DNA of 64,000 nt, from assembly GCA_029204225.1 (NCBI GenBank), contig CM055101.1:37501648-37565647 (forward strand), given 5' to 3'. The notes below the pieces were generated by a model, which worked only from the letters and a program-made list of their open reading frames with translations, was not told the DNA's origin and made no database searches. Position numbers and translations under genes: made by a program. Every line of letters begins with the position of its first letter. Position 1 is the stretch's first letter. Positions 11,683 through 22,125 of the stretch are shown piece by piece. Origin of the DNA: Diphasiastrum complanatum. Its lineage: Eukaryota; Streptophyta; Lycopodiopsida; Lycopodiales; Lycopodiaceae.

Positions 11683-12190
11683 GCGATGGACAATCTTATT
11701 GAAAGAAACATAACAATCATGACAACAGAAGGACCACCTATAAATGAAGATGCAAATGCTACAGCAGACTCTGAGAACACTTGCATAAACACTAGCTATC
11801 ACATAAGAATGGAACACACACAACTTCTAAGCACTTGCATAAACACTAGCTATCACATAAGAATGGAACACACACAACTTCTAAGCAGTAGCTTTCCCAC
11901 ACACACTCTTTCCTTTTACACAAGGTGCCCAATCGGTGCACCTCCTTTTATTCTAGTTGCCTCAGCTAAAGCCTAAGTTCATGGCTTAATTACACCTGTC
12001 ACTACCTAATGGTAATTCCTAAAATCAAGTTTGTTTACAACAAGACAGAGGTAGGAGCTGATTTCCAGCTTCGTAGGTGGCTGGTTGTTCCTTAAATCAA
12101 GGTGAAAGGTTGACAGGCAACAATCAGCTTTTAATCTTCAACATGGTGAAAGGTTGACAGGCAGGCGCAGTCAGCCTTTAATCTTTAACA
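11683..12190 (-). mobile_element. 3' LTR of copia gag element (minus)
   Basis: Read on the minus strand it starts TGTTAAAGATTAAAGG directly after a purine-rich tract (GTTGATGGAGGAG). It matches 14437-14890 closely over about 450 bp. The similarity stops at 11683, so the far end of this LTR is missing or replaced. Confidence 0.75.
11778..11885. repeat. 54-bp perfect tandem duplication inside the LTR
   Basis: Units 11778-11831 and 11832-11885 begin CACTTGCATAAACACTAGC and end CAACTTCTAAG, and are identical. The sister LTR at 14437-14890 has a single unit, so the duplication arose after this copy inserted. Confidence 0.95.
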
Positions 12191-12198
12191 CTCCTCCA

Positions 12199-13191
12199 TC
12201 AACCTGAATCCTTGATCATCGTAGGTTCATCCAAAGAGAGCTCCTCCATGAAGTTAACCTCCTCCATAAGGTCTTGTGCTTCCACCATTTCCACCATCTG
12301 AGCCTCATCCGCTTCTTCCTCTTCAATCTCGTTTGGACATTGGCTGGCCACATGCCCAAAACCGCTACAGTTCCAACATTTGATGCCTTTTTGCTTGGAT
12401 GGGTAGGTCTTTGAGTGATTCTTACCATCACTCCTTGGCTGATTTCGTCTCCATCTTGCTGCTGGCTTTTGCTTGTTCTTTGCAAAACAAGCCTGCTCAA
12501 TACTTGAAGATCCATTTTGCAAGCTAGACATTGTTTTCAAGTCAATCAAAGTGTTGACCACAGAACTCCATGACTCTCCATGCTTGGTAGCAATCAGCAT
12601 CTCAACTGTACTTGCCCACGATATGGGCAGAGATTTGTATTTTTCAGTTTCTTTTGGCTTTCCTTGAGAGCAGAAGTTTCACTCAGCTTCGCTAATTGGC
12701 TGAACAGGTCCTCCATCTTGGTAAGATGTTCTTGAAGGCTTTCTCCTTCAATGAATTTCAGCTCATCTAGAGCAACTTCCAGGCGCAAGGCATCCATTTC
12801 TGATTTCTGCCCATAAGTGGCTTGCAAGGCTTCCATGAGATCCTTGCTATGAGTCATGTGAGCCTTCATCATGTTTCTCACATTAGGTGCAAGGCAGAGG
12901 GCGATACATGTTATGTCTTTGTTGTTCTTCCGTGTCCATTCGATCAGTTCGTTATGTCGAGGCTTGCTTGGCTGAGGTCCAAGCACAGGTTTAACTTCTG
13001 TTCCATCCACTACACACCATTTCACCTCTGAGATAGAGGCACATGGTTTGCTTCCATCCATCGAATCCAACTCCATTGAATGGAGCAGGTCTGAGTGATA
13101 GAAATGAAGATCCTACATTTGACATGGCATTCTCCTTCGCTAAGAGAGGAACTTCAACAAGCACAGATGGGCACACTCCTCCTCCAGCCAC
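12199..13191 (-). pseudogene. Ty1/copia gag (UBN2 domain and zinc knuckle), frameshifted
   Basis: Three overlapping frames together make one gag: an N-terminal segment with FNGVGFDGWKQTMCLYL (from 13191), a central segment with KDITCIALCLAPNVRNMM and LDELKFIEGESLQEHLTKM (about 13076-12600), and a C-terminal segment with a CCHC knuckle CWNCSGFGHVASQC (about 12380-12340). The frame changes near 13010 and 12610, so the gene is dead. No protease, integrase or reverse transcriptase follows before the 3' LTR, so this is a gag-only (TR-GAG-like) or internally deleted element. It lies between a primer binding site (13228-13239) and a polypurine tract (12191-12203). Confidence 0.85.
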
Positions 13192-13227
13192 AATATAAGA
13201 CTCTACACTCAGCCTATCTCTACCTAG

Positions 13228-13239
13228 GCTCTGATACCA
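13228..13239 (-). promoter_or_regulatory. tRNA-Met primer binding site
   Basis: GCTCTGATACCA, an exact 12-nt match to the initiator tRNA-Met 3' end, at the 5' border of the gag element on the minus strand. Confidence 0.85.
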
Positions 13240-14340
13240 TAATAAGAATTGGACAGGGAGATAGAGACCATCTCAGAAACCAGCCACAACAAGATCAAAG
13301 CATACACTATTTGTAAAGACCACTAGGGACAATCCCCTAAGATGAGGATAGGAAAACACAAGAGAGGCTGTGGAGCAAAACCACCCAACCAAACCTAGAT
13401 CCCTCCTGGAGAATCCTCCTGAATCTAACCCCCAAGCCATGCCATGTGACAACAAGAGGAGAAGAGTTCATCAGGTAACCTAGACCAAGTCGTCGACGGA
13501 ATAATCACTACCTTGATATATAGAGAGTAGGATCCTATGCATGAGCACATGCAATTCCCATGCAGGTCAACTATAAATAGGTCACAGCTCTTCATGCATA
13601 CCTCTTGCCTATATCAGTCACATGTACATGCACTACTCCATATGTCTCAATTAGAGTGTCTGGGTCCTCTCAAGGTCATTAGTCACCAACAGGCCTTTGA
13701 CTTGGAATAAAATCTAGGCATGACCAATAATCTCGAACACTAGAGGGCCGGTCTACCATATTAGGACTATTCTAGGTCCTTAACCGAATATGGCCGTAAC
13801 ACTATTCTTACAAGATATAATTACTGAACTCATAAACGAAGATAACACATGACATGTTACTCTAATCTGCAGCCCACACACAAAGGCTATGAAGCCGAAT
13901 CATATTTATACTCCTAGCACACAGTAGCAACACACTAATATGAGAAGCTGCAGCAGTGGCATATTCCACTCCACTTAGTGGCACACTCCACTATACACAA
14001 CCCACTAACATTAGCTATGGTAATGGTGCACTCCACTACTCAGCCTGCTACATAGACACAACACAAACTATGCTAGTTGCATACTCTATCACACCAAGAG
14101 ACTGTCACACAGTCCTCTCACATACGCTAACATGAAACCTCCTGCACAACACACACAGAATGCCCAATCATGGGCTCTTATTTATTCTAAGTGCCTGCAT
14201 GAGGCTAAGCCTAAGTTAACGGCCTCATGACAGGTGTTAACACCTAGTGATTCTTGAAATCAGGGGTTTGTTGCTATATCATGGATGATTGCAACAACTT
14301 TAGTAGGTGCTTATTTGCAACAAGGACACTGCCTGGAGTC
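13240..14340 (-). mobile_element. Diverged 5' LTR of the gag element, split by a solo LTR
   Basis: 13240-13311 and 13807-14340 together look like a diverged version of the LTRs at 11683-12190 and 14353-14890; shared phrases include GCCCAATC...CCTTTTATTC-like sequence and GCTAAGCCTAAGTT. It adjoins the primer binding site. A 490-bp solo LTR of another family sits inside at 13312-13801. Confidence 0.55.
13312..13801 (-). mobile_element. Solo LTR (family alpha) with perfect 5-bp target duplication
   Basis: Plus strand begins TGTAAAGACC and ends GGCCGTAACA, 490 bp. It is flanked on both sides by CTATT (13307-13311 and 13802-13806). The same LTR family occurs at 49463-49942 (+) and 54815-55291 (-). 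In LTR orientation it runs TGTTACGGCC...GGTCTTTACA. The matching flank shows insertion followed by LTR-LTR recombination that removed the interior. Confidence 0.92.
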
Positions 14341-14341
14341 A

Positions 14342-14352
14342 AGCTGATACCA
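14342..14352 (-). promoter_or_regulatory. Degenerate primer binding site
   Basis: AGCTGATACCA keeps nine bases of the tRNA-Met primer match (CTGATACCA) and directly abuts the LTR starting at 14353. Confidence 0.55.
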
Positions 14353-14890
14353 TGATAAAGAAGCAAAATAATAGAGATGCAAACAGAAAATTAGCAGCAT
14401 ACACAGTTATGTTCAGACATTAATTGAGCCCATTCACGATGGACAATCTTATTGAAAGAAACATAACAATCATGACAACATAAGGATTACTTAGAAATGA
14501 AGACGCAAATGCTACAGCAGACTCTGAGAACACTTGCACAAACACTAGCTATCACACAAGAATGGAACACACACAACTTCTAAGCAGTAGCTTTCCCACA
14601 CACACTCTTTCCTTTTACACAAGGTGCCCAATCGCTGCACCTCCTTTTATTCTAGTTGCCTCAGCTAAAGCCTAAGTTCATGGCTTGATTACACCTATCA
14701 CTACCTAATGGAAATTCCTAAAATCAAGTTTGTTTACAACAAGACAGAGGTAGGAGCTGATTTCCAGCTTCGTAGGTGGCTGGTTGTTCCTTAAATCAAG
14801 GTGAAAGGTTGACAAGGCAACAGTCAGCTTTATATCTTCAACATGGTGACAGGTTGACAAGCAGGCGCAGTCAGCCTTTAATCTTCAACA
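14353..14890 (-). mobile_element. LTR of the gag-element family
   Basis: Starts TGATAAAGAAGC on the plus strand and ends ATCTTCAACA. From 14437 it is nearly identical to 11683-12190. It sits immediately beside the diverged LTR 13240-14340, giving two LTRs in a row, probably from unequal recombination or a second insertion whose interior was lost. Confidence 0.7.
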
Positions 14891-15779
14891 ACCTTCAGGC
14901 TCAATAAGATGTCTCGTACTCTCCAGAAATAATGAGCATTGAGAAGAAAATATGATTTGTAAGGTGCTCCAAGATTGATCAAATGAAAAGCTAAAATGTG
15001 AATCTCAAATGAACTAGATAAAAGCGGATGTGGGTTATTAATGACGAAAGTCTTGGCGTTAAGAGCATCATGATTTCTAGTATCTACTTATGTGTATGTT
15101 ATGAATCATGAAAACTGAAAACGGCTAAGGTGCACAACGACCGACTCATGAGATAAAGGTATAAATACTAAAGACTGCAGGTCATAAGTAACAAGCAAGC
15201 TTGGCATTTGCAAGCTGCAATGCACTTAAAAGGCTAGTTTGCATTTTAAAGAAATGCAAAACTTTCAAAAACAGGTCATACTAATGGCAAACTTAAAAAT
15301 TGCCCTCATTTAAAAAGTAACTTTAAAAGGTCAAATGTCATGCTAGTTAAAAACTTTTAAAATTTTATTGTAAAATATAACATGAATATATGTATGTAAG
15401 TGGTTGAAAGGTTCATACCTTTTATTTGAAAGGTACCCTTGCATATTACATGTCATGTGAAAGGTAACAGAAAAAAAAGCCCATTGGGGTGAAAGGTAAG
15501 GGGGCACATCAAATTCCAAGCCTGGTAACAAGTGATACACCAATGACCACGGTACCAGCCTTTGTAATCCAAGTTGCAAATTGGGGATAGTTATTGTTTG
15601 GACAAAAATTGCATATCATGCTATATGGCAGCGTATTAAACATTTGTAGTATACAGCGGCAGGTATGATTTAGAGTAAGTGGCAATATGTGTGTAATTAT
15701 ATTACTATTTTTGTGAGGCTAGCAAAGACTAAATTTGCAATTATAATATGCCTCCATGAGGCACTACTAGCTAAGGACA
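14891..15779. other. No gene recognised
   Basis: AT-rich, non-coding. One open stretch (15343-15579, minus) has no recognisable similarity or composition. Confidence 0.5.
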
Positions 15780-16770
15780 TTTAACCTATATTTAGTGATA
15801 GAGTTTAATTTCATCAATAAGGGATTGATGTGAATGTCTCATACTTAATATTGTTTGAATTAGATCATTCAATGAACTATGTCAAATGATAAAGACCAAA
15901 ATCACATGTTCGGCATCAAACTTGAGCTATCTCAAGTGATAGACATAACATTTAAGCAATCTGAATTTTCTTAATGAAAGATTACTTGAATTTGATCAAC
16001 AATCTTGAGTGATCATAAGGGCCAAACTACAATAAACTTGAGTGATAGGCATCAAATTTGAGATTTCTTTAATGACACAATTCTCTCGATATGAAGTGGA
16101 ACTTGAGCAATTTGAATGTCCTAAACATGAAACTAATGCATTTCGATCCCTCAATGAGCTATATCAAGTGATAGACATCAAATTTGAACTATTTGAAATA
16201 ATCAAACTAGACATTAGTTAAATTCAATGTCTCCATAAACAATCTCGAGTGGTAAAGGCCAAAATGGAGCTATCTCAAGGGAAGATGAAAGTTGTAAACT
16301 CGATATTCCTCAAATTTGATCACTCTGAATGAGCAATCTCCAGCAATAAAAAACAAAATCAAGCTATCTCGAGCAATAGACAATAGATTTAAACTATCTT
16401 ATAGATCATGAATAAGATATCAAACTTGAGCAATTAATCTGAATGTACTAAAGTCACAAATTTTCAATGAGCTATATCGAGTGATAATAGTCAAAATCAA
16501 GCTATCTTGCAACATGGACATCAAAGTGAGGTTATCTCAAGTGATAGATATCGAATTTGACATTTGTTTTGTGATAGAAATCAATTTCATCAATATGGAA
16601 ATATGGAATACAAATAATTTTATGTCTCATACTCAAAGATTGTTTGAGCTTGATTACTCAATGAGATATCTCATAAGTGATAAGGTCCAAATTTATGTGC
16701 TATGCATCAAACTTGAGCTATTTCGAGTGATAGGCATCAAATTTAGTTATATGAATTTGTTATACTAGAA
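15780..16770. repeat. Degenerate satellite-like block
   Basis: A phrase close to GAGCTATCTCAAGTGATAGA followed by CATCAAACTTGA recurs at least ten times with many substitutions and gaps (for example near 15925, 16040, 16150, 16270, 16350, 16470, 16530, 16705). It looks like an old tandem array, unit about 35-60 bp, heavily mutated. Confidence 0.75.
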
Positions 16771-16937
16771 ATTTATCAAATTCTGTCATGTGTTGCATGT
16801 AATTATCCCATGAGCTTACTAAATGCAATGCTAAATATAGCCTTGGATCTAAATTAAACTAGATTTAGTCAGTAGGACAATTAGTAAAGTGGCTCGAACA
16901 ACCTTGCTAGCGGAATTGTAATAATGGTTGTGAAGCC

Positions 16938-17014
16938 CAAGGTCAGATCCAATACTATGTACAAAAATTGCCAATTTAGGCCTCAAACTAGCTAGGAAAT
17001 GTTGACAATTTTCA
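16938..17014 (-). mobile_element. Remnant of 3' LTR (copia B)
   Basis: About 75 bp matching the start of the LTR at 19332-19985 (shared phrases TTGTCAACATTTCCTAGCTA and TTTGAGGCCTAAATTGGC). A purine-rich GAAGAGGGAG precedes it on the minus strand. The rest of the LTR is missing. Confidence 0.7.
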
Positions 17015-17428
17015 AACTCCCTCTTCAATATTGCTTGTGAAGTGTATGTTGAAATCCACCATGAATGAGCCTCCATTGCCTTCTTGCCATGAAGAACCAT
17101 CAGGCCTTGGAAATCCATGAGTAAAAGAGTACAAAAATGATGCTAAGCCAGCTCCATAAGACTCCATATAGCTAGTAGGTAGCACTAGTCCTTCTTCAAG
17201 ATCCATTGGATACAAAAAGATTATCATAGATTCACCAAATTTTGACAATTTCCACACATTGACATAATATAGCTCAAACATAAAGTTTGACGAGTAAAGT
17301 AGGTTTGAACAAGACATCCTTGCTACTCTGCCTTTACTTGATTTTACCTGCAAAAATAGATCCTTAGTGCCTTGGCCATTTGTTTCTTCTTTGTTGCTCT
17401 TGACTAGCTCCAAATTGCCAATTTCCAA
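17015..17428 (-). CDS. Unidentified open frame between integrase and 3' LTR
   Basis: A 138-codon frame (17012-17428) lies where reverse transcriptase/RNase H should be in this copia element. It contains KVARMSC-like and MDLEEGLVLPTSYMES segments, none of which I recognise as copia. A GCAG|GTAAAATC string is present, so a spliced host fragment captured by the element is possible. It may equally be a non-coding accident. Confidence 0.3.
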
Positions 17429-17517
17429 TTGGTGTTGATGAACTTATTAAGATCAACCTCTTGATCTTCCTTTTGACCATCAAAACCATTGACCAAAACC
17501 TATTTTCCAGAACCATA

Positions 17518-18340
17518 CTAAATGACATCCATTTCATGAAGACAACCATACATATGCATAACATCATCCACACAATAAGATGTACCAAAACATGTGAGTA
17601 AAGGCAAGTTTGTACCTTCCACAACTTGCTTACCCTTCTCATCATATGTAAGCCTTGTTTGCTTTTCCCTTTGTCTTGAGGATCTTCTTGGAACTTGACT
17701 TGGAGAGGCATCTCCACCATCATCATCCATAGATCCATCACCATCAAGAAAGTTAGGAGAAACAACATCAAGATTGTTAGTTTCATCCACATCGACTTTC
17801 TTTGGCACATTGCCTTCTTCAAAGATGACATCTCTAGAAATGAGAAATTTTTTTGTTGAAGGAATGTAGACTTTGTAAGCCTTGCTTACTTCACTATATC
17901 CAACAGACACACCCTTCTTTGATGAGGGATCTTCTTTAGTTCTATCATCAAGAGTGATGCTAACAAAACAAGTACAACCAAAGATCCTACAATGCTTGAC
18001 ACTCGGCCTTGTACCATAATGGACCTCAAAAGGAGTTTTACCATCCAAGGAAGCACTTGTCCACCTGTTACAAAGATAGTTAGCACATGCTAAAGCTTCT
18101 CCCAAAAAAGACTTAGGAAGATTTGCATGTAGTCTCATTGCCTTGGCACATTCACAAAGGGTTCTATTCTTCCTCTCGGCCACTCCATTCTGTTGTGGAG
18201 TCCTAGGACTAGAGTACTCCATCGTAATCCCATGTGATATGCAAAAATCTTTGAACTTAGTTTAAATGTATTTTCCTCCACTATCTGATTTTAAGCATTT
18301 GATCTTTGTATTGAATTGGTTTTCCATTTCATTCAATGAA
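17518..18340 (-). pseudogene. Ty1/copia integrase fragment (copia B)
   Basis: The minus frame 18222-17518 starts MEYSSPRTPQQNGVAERKNR, the integrase C-terminal core with its last catalytic glutamate, and continues through LPKSFLGEALACANYLCNRW and GYSEVSKAYKVYIPSTKKF. Upstream (to about 18340), in other frames, the middle aspartate region is present (KCLKSDSGGKY). Downstream the frame ends MHMYGCLHEMDVI and reverse transcriptase is absent. The element is dead. Confidence 0.85.
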
Positions 18341-19319
18341 CTTGACAAATGCAGCAAACACTTCATCCTTGCTTTTAAGAAGAGAAGATTGAGACACATG
18401 CAACACTTTGCACACACGAAGAATGGATTACAAAATCAAACCGACCTGAACACACTCTTGCTTAATCTCTCAAACTTCTAGCAAGTGACCAAATCAAGTT
18501 ATGGTGTGAAGATCTACTTGCATTCTTAGAAAATGCACAAGACTAGGCTACCAAGAATACCTAGAATTGAACAAACTTGATTATCATATGATCAACACAC
18601 TAAGATATTGATTCAACCTGTAAAACCACATGTAAACCACACTTCTAAAATTTTATAAACTCCATCAAGTGATAAATACAAGATTTAGAGGTGAATGAAA
18701 GAGCACACTTAGTGAATCACAAGAGTAGCCTCATTGGCTTGTCAAATATTGATGTTTAGATGTAGATCTAAGATCACTTCACATGAGAATGTTCCTCAAC
18801 TTGTTAAGAACCTGAAAACACATTTGCATAATGGTTAAAACCTTCCAGCAAAGTTACTTACATGCTCAACAAAGTACACCAAAATTTATGAAAAAGATTG
18901 TTGACAATCTGTTCACCCAAAAGGAGATCTTTCATCCAAGTGGGAGCTTTGCTCAACCTTTTGGAGAATTACAAAATCACTCAAAGAGTATTTTTCATCC
19001 ACTTAAGGAGAATGTTCATCCATTTAAGGAGAGTTTTCATCCACTTAAGGAGAGTGTTCATCCACAAAAGTGGAGATTGTCAACAATAGATTGAAAAGAA
19101 CATTATTAGTATTGAATATGCACAAGCCTCACAATCAACAAATGATTAGGTCTGATGATCTGGTCCAAAATAGATTATGCTATTGATCCGCAAGTTCAAC
19201 TCAACAAACAAAGATTAGTAAGATTTGCTCAACAATGCAATGCATAATCATGTTAGAACTTGATCAAACATCCAAATATCACGATAAATGGAAACTTTAC
19301 TAAAAATAACAGCCAGCCA
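18341..19319 (-). mobile_element. Interior of copia B where gag is expected; gag not recognisable
   Basis: Between the primer site and integrase fragment there is just under 1 kb. No gag, zinc knuckle or protease was found, so most of the 5' coding region has been deleted or replaced. Confidence 0.5.
18985..19075. repeat. About 21-bp minisatellite, four units
   Basis: TTCATCCACTTAAGGAGA recurs four times (ending with a variant CCACAAAAGTGGAG) in 18985-19075. It produces a repetitive open frame that I do not treat as a gene. Confidence 0.85.
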
Positions 19320-19331
19320 GCTCTGATACCA
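19320..19331 (-). promoter_or_regulatory. tRNA-Met primer binding site (copia B)
   Basis: GCTCTGATACCA, exact match, directly beside the LTR that starts at 19332. Confidence 0.85.
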
Positions 19332-19985
19332 TGTGAAAAATGTGGATCTTGAATGGATCTAAGATCCCGAATGTTCTGGCTAAGATCTTTGCACAACAAG
19401 CTACAAAAGCTAGAAATGGCAAAGCATCCTAATGCTACCTTTGATGCACAAGAACTTGAACAAGCATTCTAGGAACTCAAGAAACTATTCAAAGGTACTA
19501 AGGGCAGCCAAAAACAGTAGCATACCAGCCCTACAATAGCAGCTTGCCACTTTTGGAAAACATATAAGATCATACACAAGAGCTTGAAGACAATACACAC
19601 AACAACGCTTATAATGGAGGAAGAAACACTGACAATGATCTACTCATCTCAATGAAACAATACATAAGTTTCTTCAACTTGTTTCTCCACCAAATTCAGC
19701 CTAATATAGGTGAGAGAGATGACTCTCTCTCCTCTCTCTAGAACTTAGGACCCAATTTTAAGACACCACTAGCCTAAAATAGCCAATTTTGGCCTATATG
19801 ACCAAATGACATGACTTTGGTGTCATTTCATAGGTCATGAAGTTTGACACTTCTTCAATATAAAATATATACTAAAATAAAAGTATATAGACCTCTTTCA
19901 CACGTGTGAAAGGTCAGATCCAAAATTATGTACAAAAACTGCCAATTTAGGCCTCAAACTAGCTAGGAAATGTTGACAATTGTCA
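19332..19985 (-). mobile_element. 5' LTR of copia B
   Basis: 654 bp. On the minus strand it begins TGACAATTGTCAACATTTCC and ends ATTTTTCACA next to the primer site. It contains the 16-bp palindrome TTTCACACGTGTGAAA at 19896-19911 and CTCTCTCC-rich sequence further in. Its first 75 bp recur at 16938-17014. Confidence 0.8.
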
Positions 19986-20560
19986 CAGGGACTAATATTT
20001 GTTTGAGAGCATAATCGGACTCAGATTCTGCAGGTGAAAAAGTGGATAAAATATCCACAAGTGTCTTTTCTACATTGTATAAGTCCCTATAAATCATTAG
20101 TGTGCAAAAAGTACAAAAAGGATCAAGAGTGGATCCTAATCTGATCCTCAAGAGGGATTGGTTGTCAGATTACTTGATCTACCAATCTACTTCAGATTAA
20201 GATCAATCTAGATCAATTCTAAACACAAAATCCTAACAAGAACAATTATTAATTGAAGGTAAGTGTACATTCTGGTTTCACACGTGTGAAACACTGTCTG
20301 AGTATGGACTCCAACCTAAAAATCAATTACACATTGATAGAACCTCAAAACAATCAAAACAAATGTAGACAAATGGAGAGAATCACTCAAAATTGCTTCC
20401 AAAACCAAGATTGGTGTCTCACAATGATTATGGCCAAATGTGGCTCTATATATACAATAAGTGGGAGCTCGTGGTACTGATCATCCCTCTGATCCCACAT
20501 GTGTGAAGGTGCTTTGTCATATGATGATTCATCATGTGATTGGATAATATATTGTTGCCC
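19986..20560 (-). mobile_element. Degenerate LTR-like sequence
   Basis: Non-coding. It repeats the palindrome TTTCACACGTGTGAAA (20276-20291) and CACATGTGTGAAGG (about 20497), suggesting another decayed LTR of the same group into which copia B inserted. Confidence 0.4.
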
Positions 20561-20798
20561 TGTCGGGAAAAGATTGCCCGAGTTTAACTAACTGAAGTTA
20601 AACTAACTTACATGGATGGTTCAACTAACTGAAGTTATCAATCATTTTGTACATTATCAATTGTTTTGTATCTTGCACTGTTATGGCCACTTGCAATCGA
20701 AGACCGCGTAGTGCGATCAATTCGGTCACTGTTTGTAATGAAAGGGATTCTGAAGGGTTATGGATACCATGCACATACAGAAAGTTTCAATGGGTTGT

Positions 20799-22037
20799 GA
20801 TGCATTCCTCATAAAAAGGTGCATTTTGCAAAGGAAAAAAATCAAATATGGATTACAGAAACTTTTGGAAAGGAAGAATTTTAGAGTTCAAAGTTTCAAA
20901 GGGAGGTCAATCCATTTCAGAAGTCTTGATTCAACATGTGTATATGCACAATGAAGTTATGGTGGAGGATGTCAATCCCGTAGATCGACTCAAATACAAT
21001 TGTATGTGATGCAACTTACGCTGGTTTTTCTATGTTAATGATCCACATTCATTATTGTGATATATTTGTGTTAAAATAGAATATTGTCTTTTGCAAACTT
21101 GTATCCATCGAGCATAAGCGAATGGAAACCAATACAATCACTTGCAGACATCATAGACATCATTCATTCTGATATCGGTTTACTCCAGTATAAGCATTGT
21201 CCTTTAAAGTCACTTTTGGATTCCGGCATTTTTTTTTACGATTCCCTTTACATACCATGCAAAAATGGTTTGAATGGCAAACTAGAAACTCTACCTCTAC
21301 CACATTTTTTAAGTGAGGAATGGGTTCCCCCCGATTATAGCAGAAAGTTTTAGATCGAAGTTTTTTAAGGACATTCAAACCTGCATGAAATGTAGCACAG
21401 GTTCAAAAACCAATAGACTATATTGGTATTTACCATTTGCAATTTTTGTAGATTTTTTTGCTAGATGTAATGTTCATAAAACAACTATAATGTTCATTGC
21501 TAAGGATTTAACTGATGAAATGATATCAGAACTCCTTGATGATTATTGGGATGTGAAAACTGATGGCAACATTTAATGTAAGGCTAACAAATCATCCACG
21601 ATATTTCGATATCATATAGAAAAACAAATGCTTTCTTTTATGTTTTATTATAGAAGATGGATTAGAGATGATAATGAATGGAAAGCATTAGATCAAGACT
21701 TTACAATGAACCATCAAGAGCAAATGCAAATAGAGGTGAAGCAAAATGAGGTTGTTATTGCGACAATTGAAGTGGAGGAGAACTGGAGTCTAAAATATAT
21801 ACGATCGGAACTTACAATGCTCCAATTTGACATACCTCAAAGCTATGGTTTTCGAGTAAATGGAAGAATGGTACGTTTTTGTATTAAATAGTCTGTTATA
21901 TAATTGTTATACTTATTTATTAACAATGATTTATTGATAGATCATTTGCAATGTTAATGCAGATTAGAGCAAGGCAAGAAGATCATATGCCATGCAAAGA
22001 TTTATTGTCAAGCATAGAAATTGTCGAAACAAATTAA
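20799..22037 (+). pseudogene. ORF1 of element copy 1 (ubiquitin-like C-terminus), decayed
   Basis: Function unknown. Exon 1 begins about 20799; the conserved frame contains FWKGRILEFKVSKGGQSIS and VLIQHVYMHNEV, with an in-frame TAA near 20815, so an ATG at 20848 is the first usable start. Exon 2, from about 21097, holds NLYPSSISEWKPIQSLADII, then DSGIFFYDSLYIPCKNG. Later parts, in shifting frames, hold CNVHKTTIMFIAKDLTDEM and a C-terminal beta-grasp-like segment (VVIATIEVEENWSLKYIRSE, YGFRVNGRM). A last exon behind ATGCAG (about 21962) ends at 22037. Copy 2 (40900-42264) matches segment by segment. Compared with copy 2 (TTGTAG|A), the exon 2 acceptor here reads TTGCAA, a lost AG. Not functional as it stands. 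Confidence 0.65.
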
Positions 22038-22125
22038 AGCTTTGATGAATCAGTAAATCTACAATATTGGTGAGCTTAACTTTCTTTGTGAAATTTTAGA
22101 TTGTTAAATTTTGGCTCCTTTTATA

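Noticed and set aside
17364-17831. 155-codon methionine-rich frame, minus
   Set aside because: Shadow of the integrase frame 17518-18222; only the latter has copia motifs.
20760-20954. Open frame MDTMHIQKVS, plus
   Set aside because: The frame conserved with copy 2 is shifted relative to it, so this is a shadow of ORF1 exon 1.
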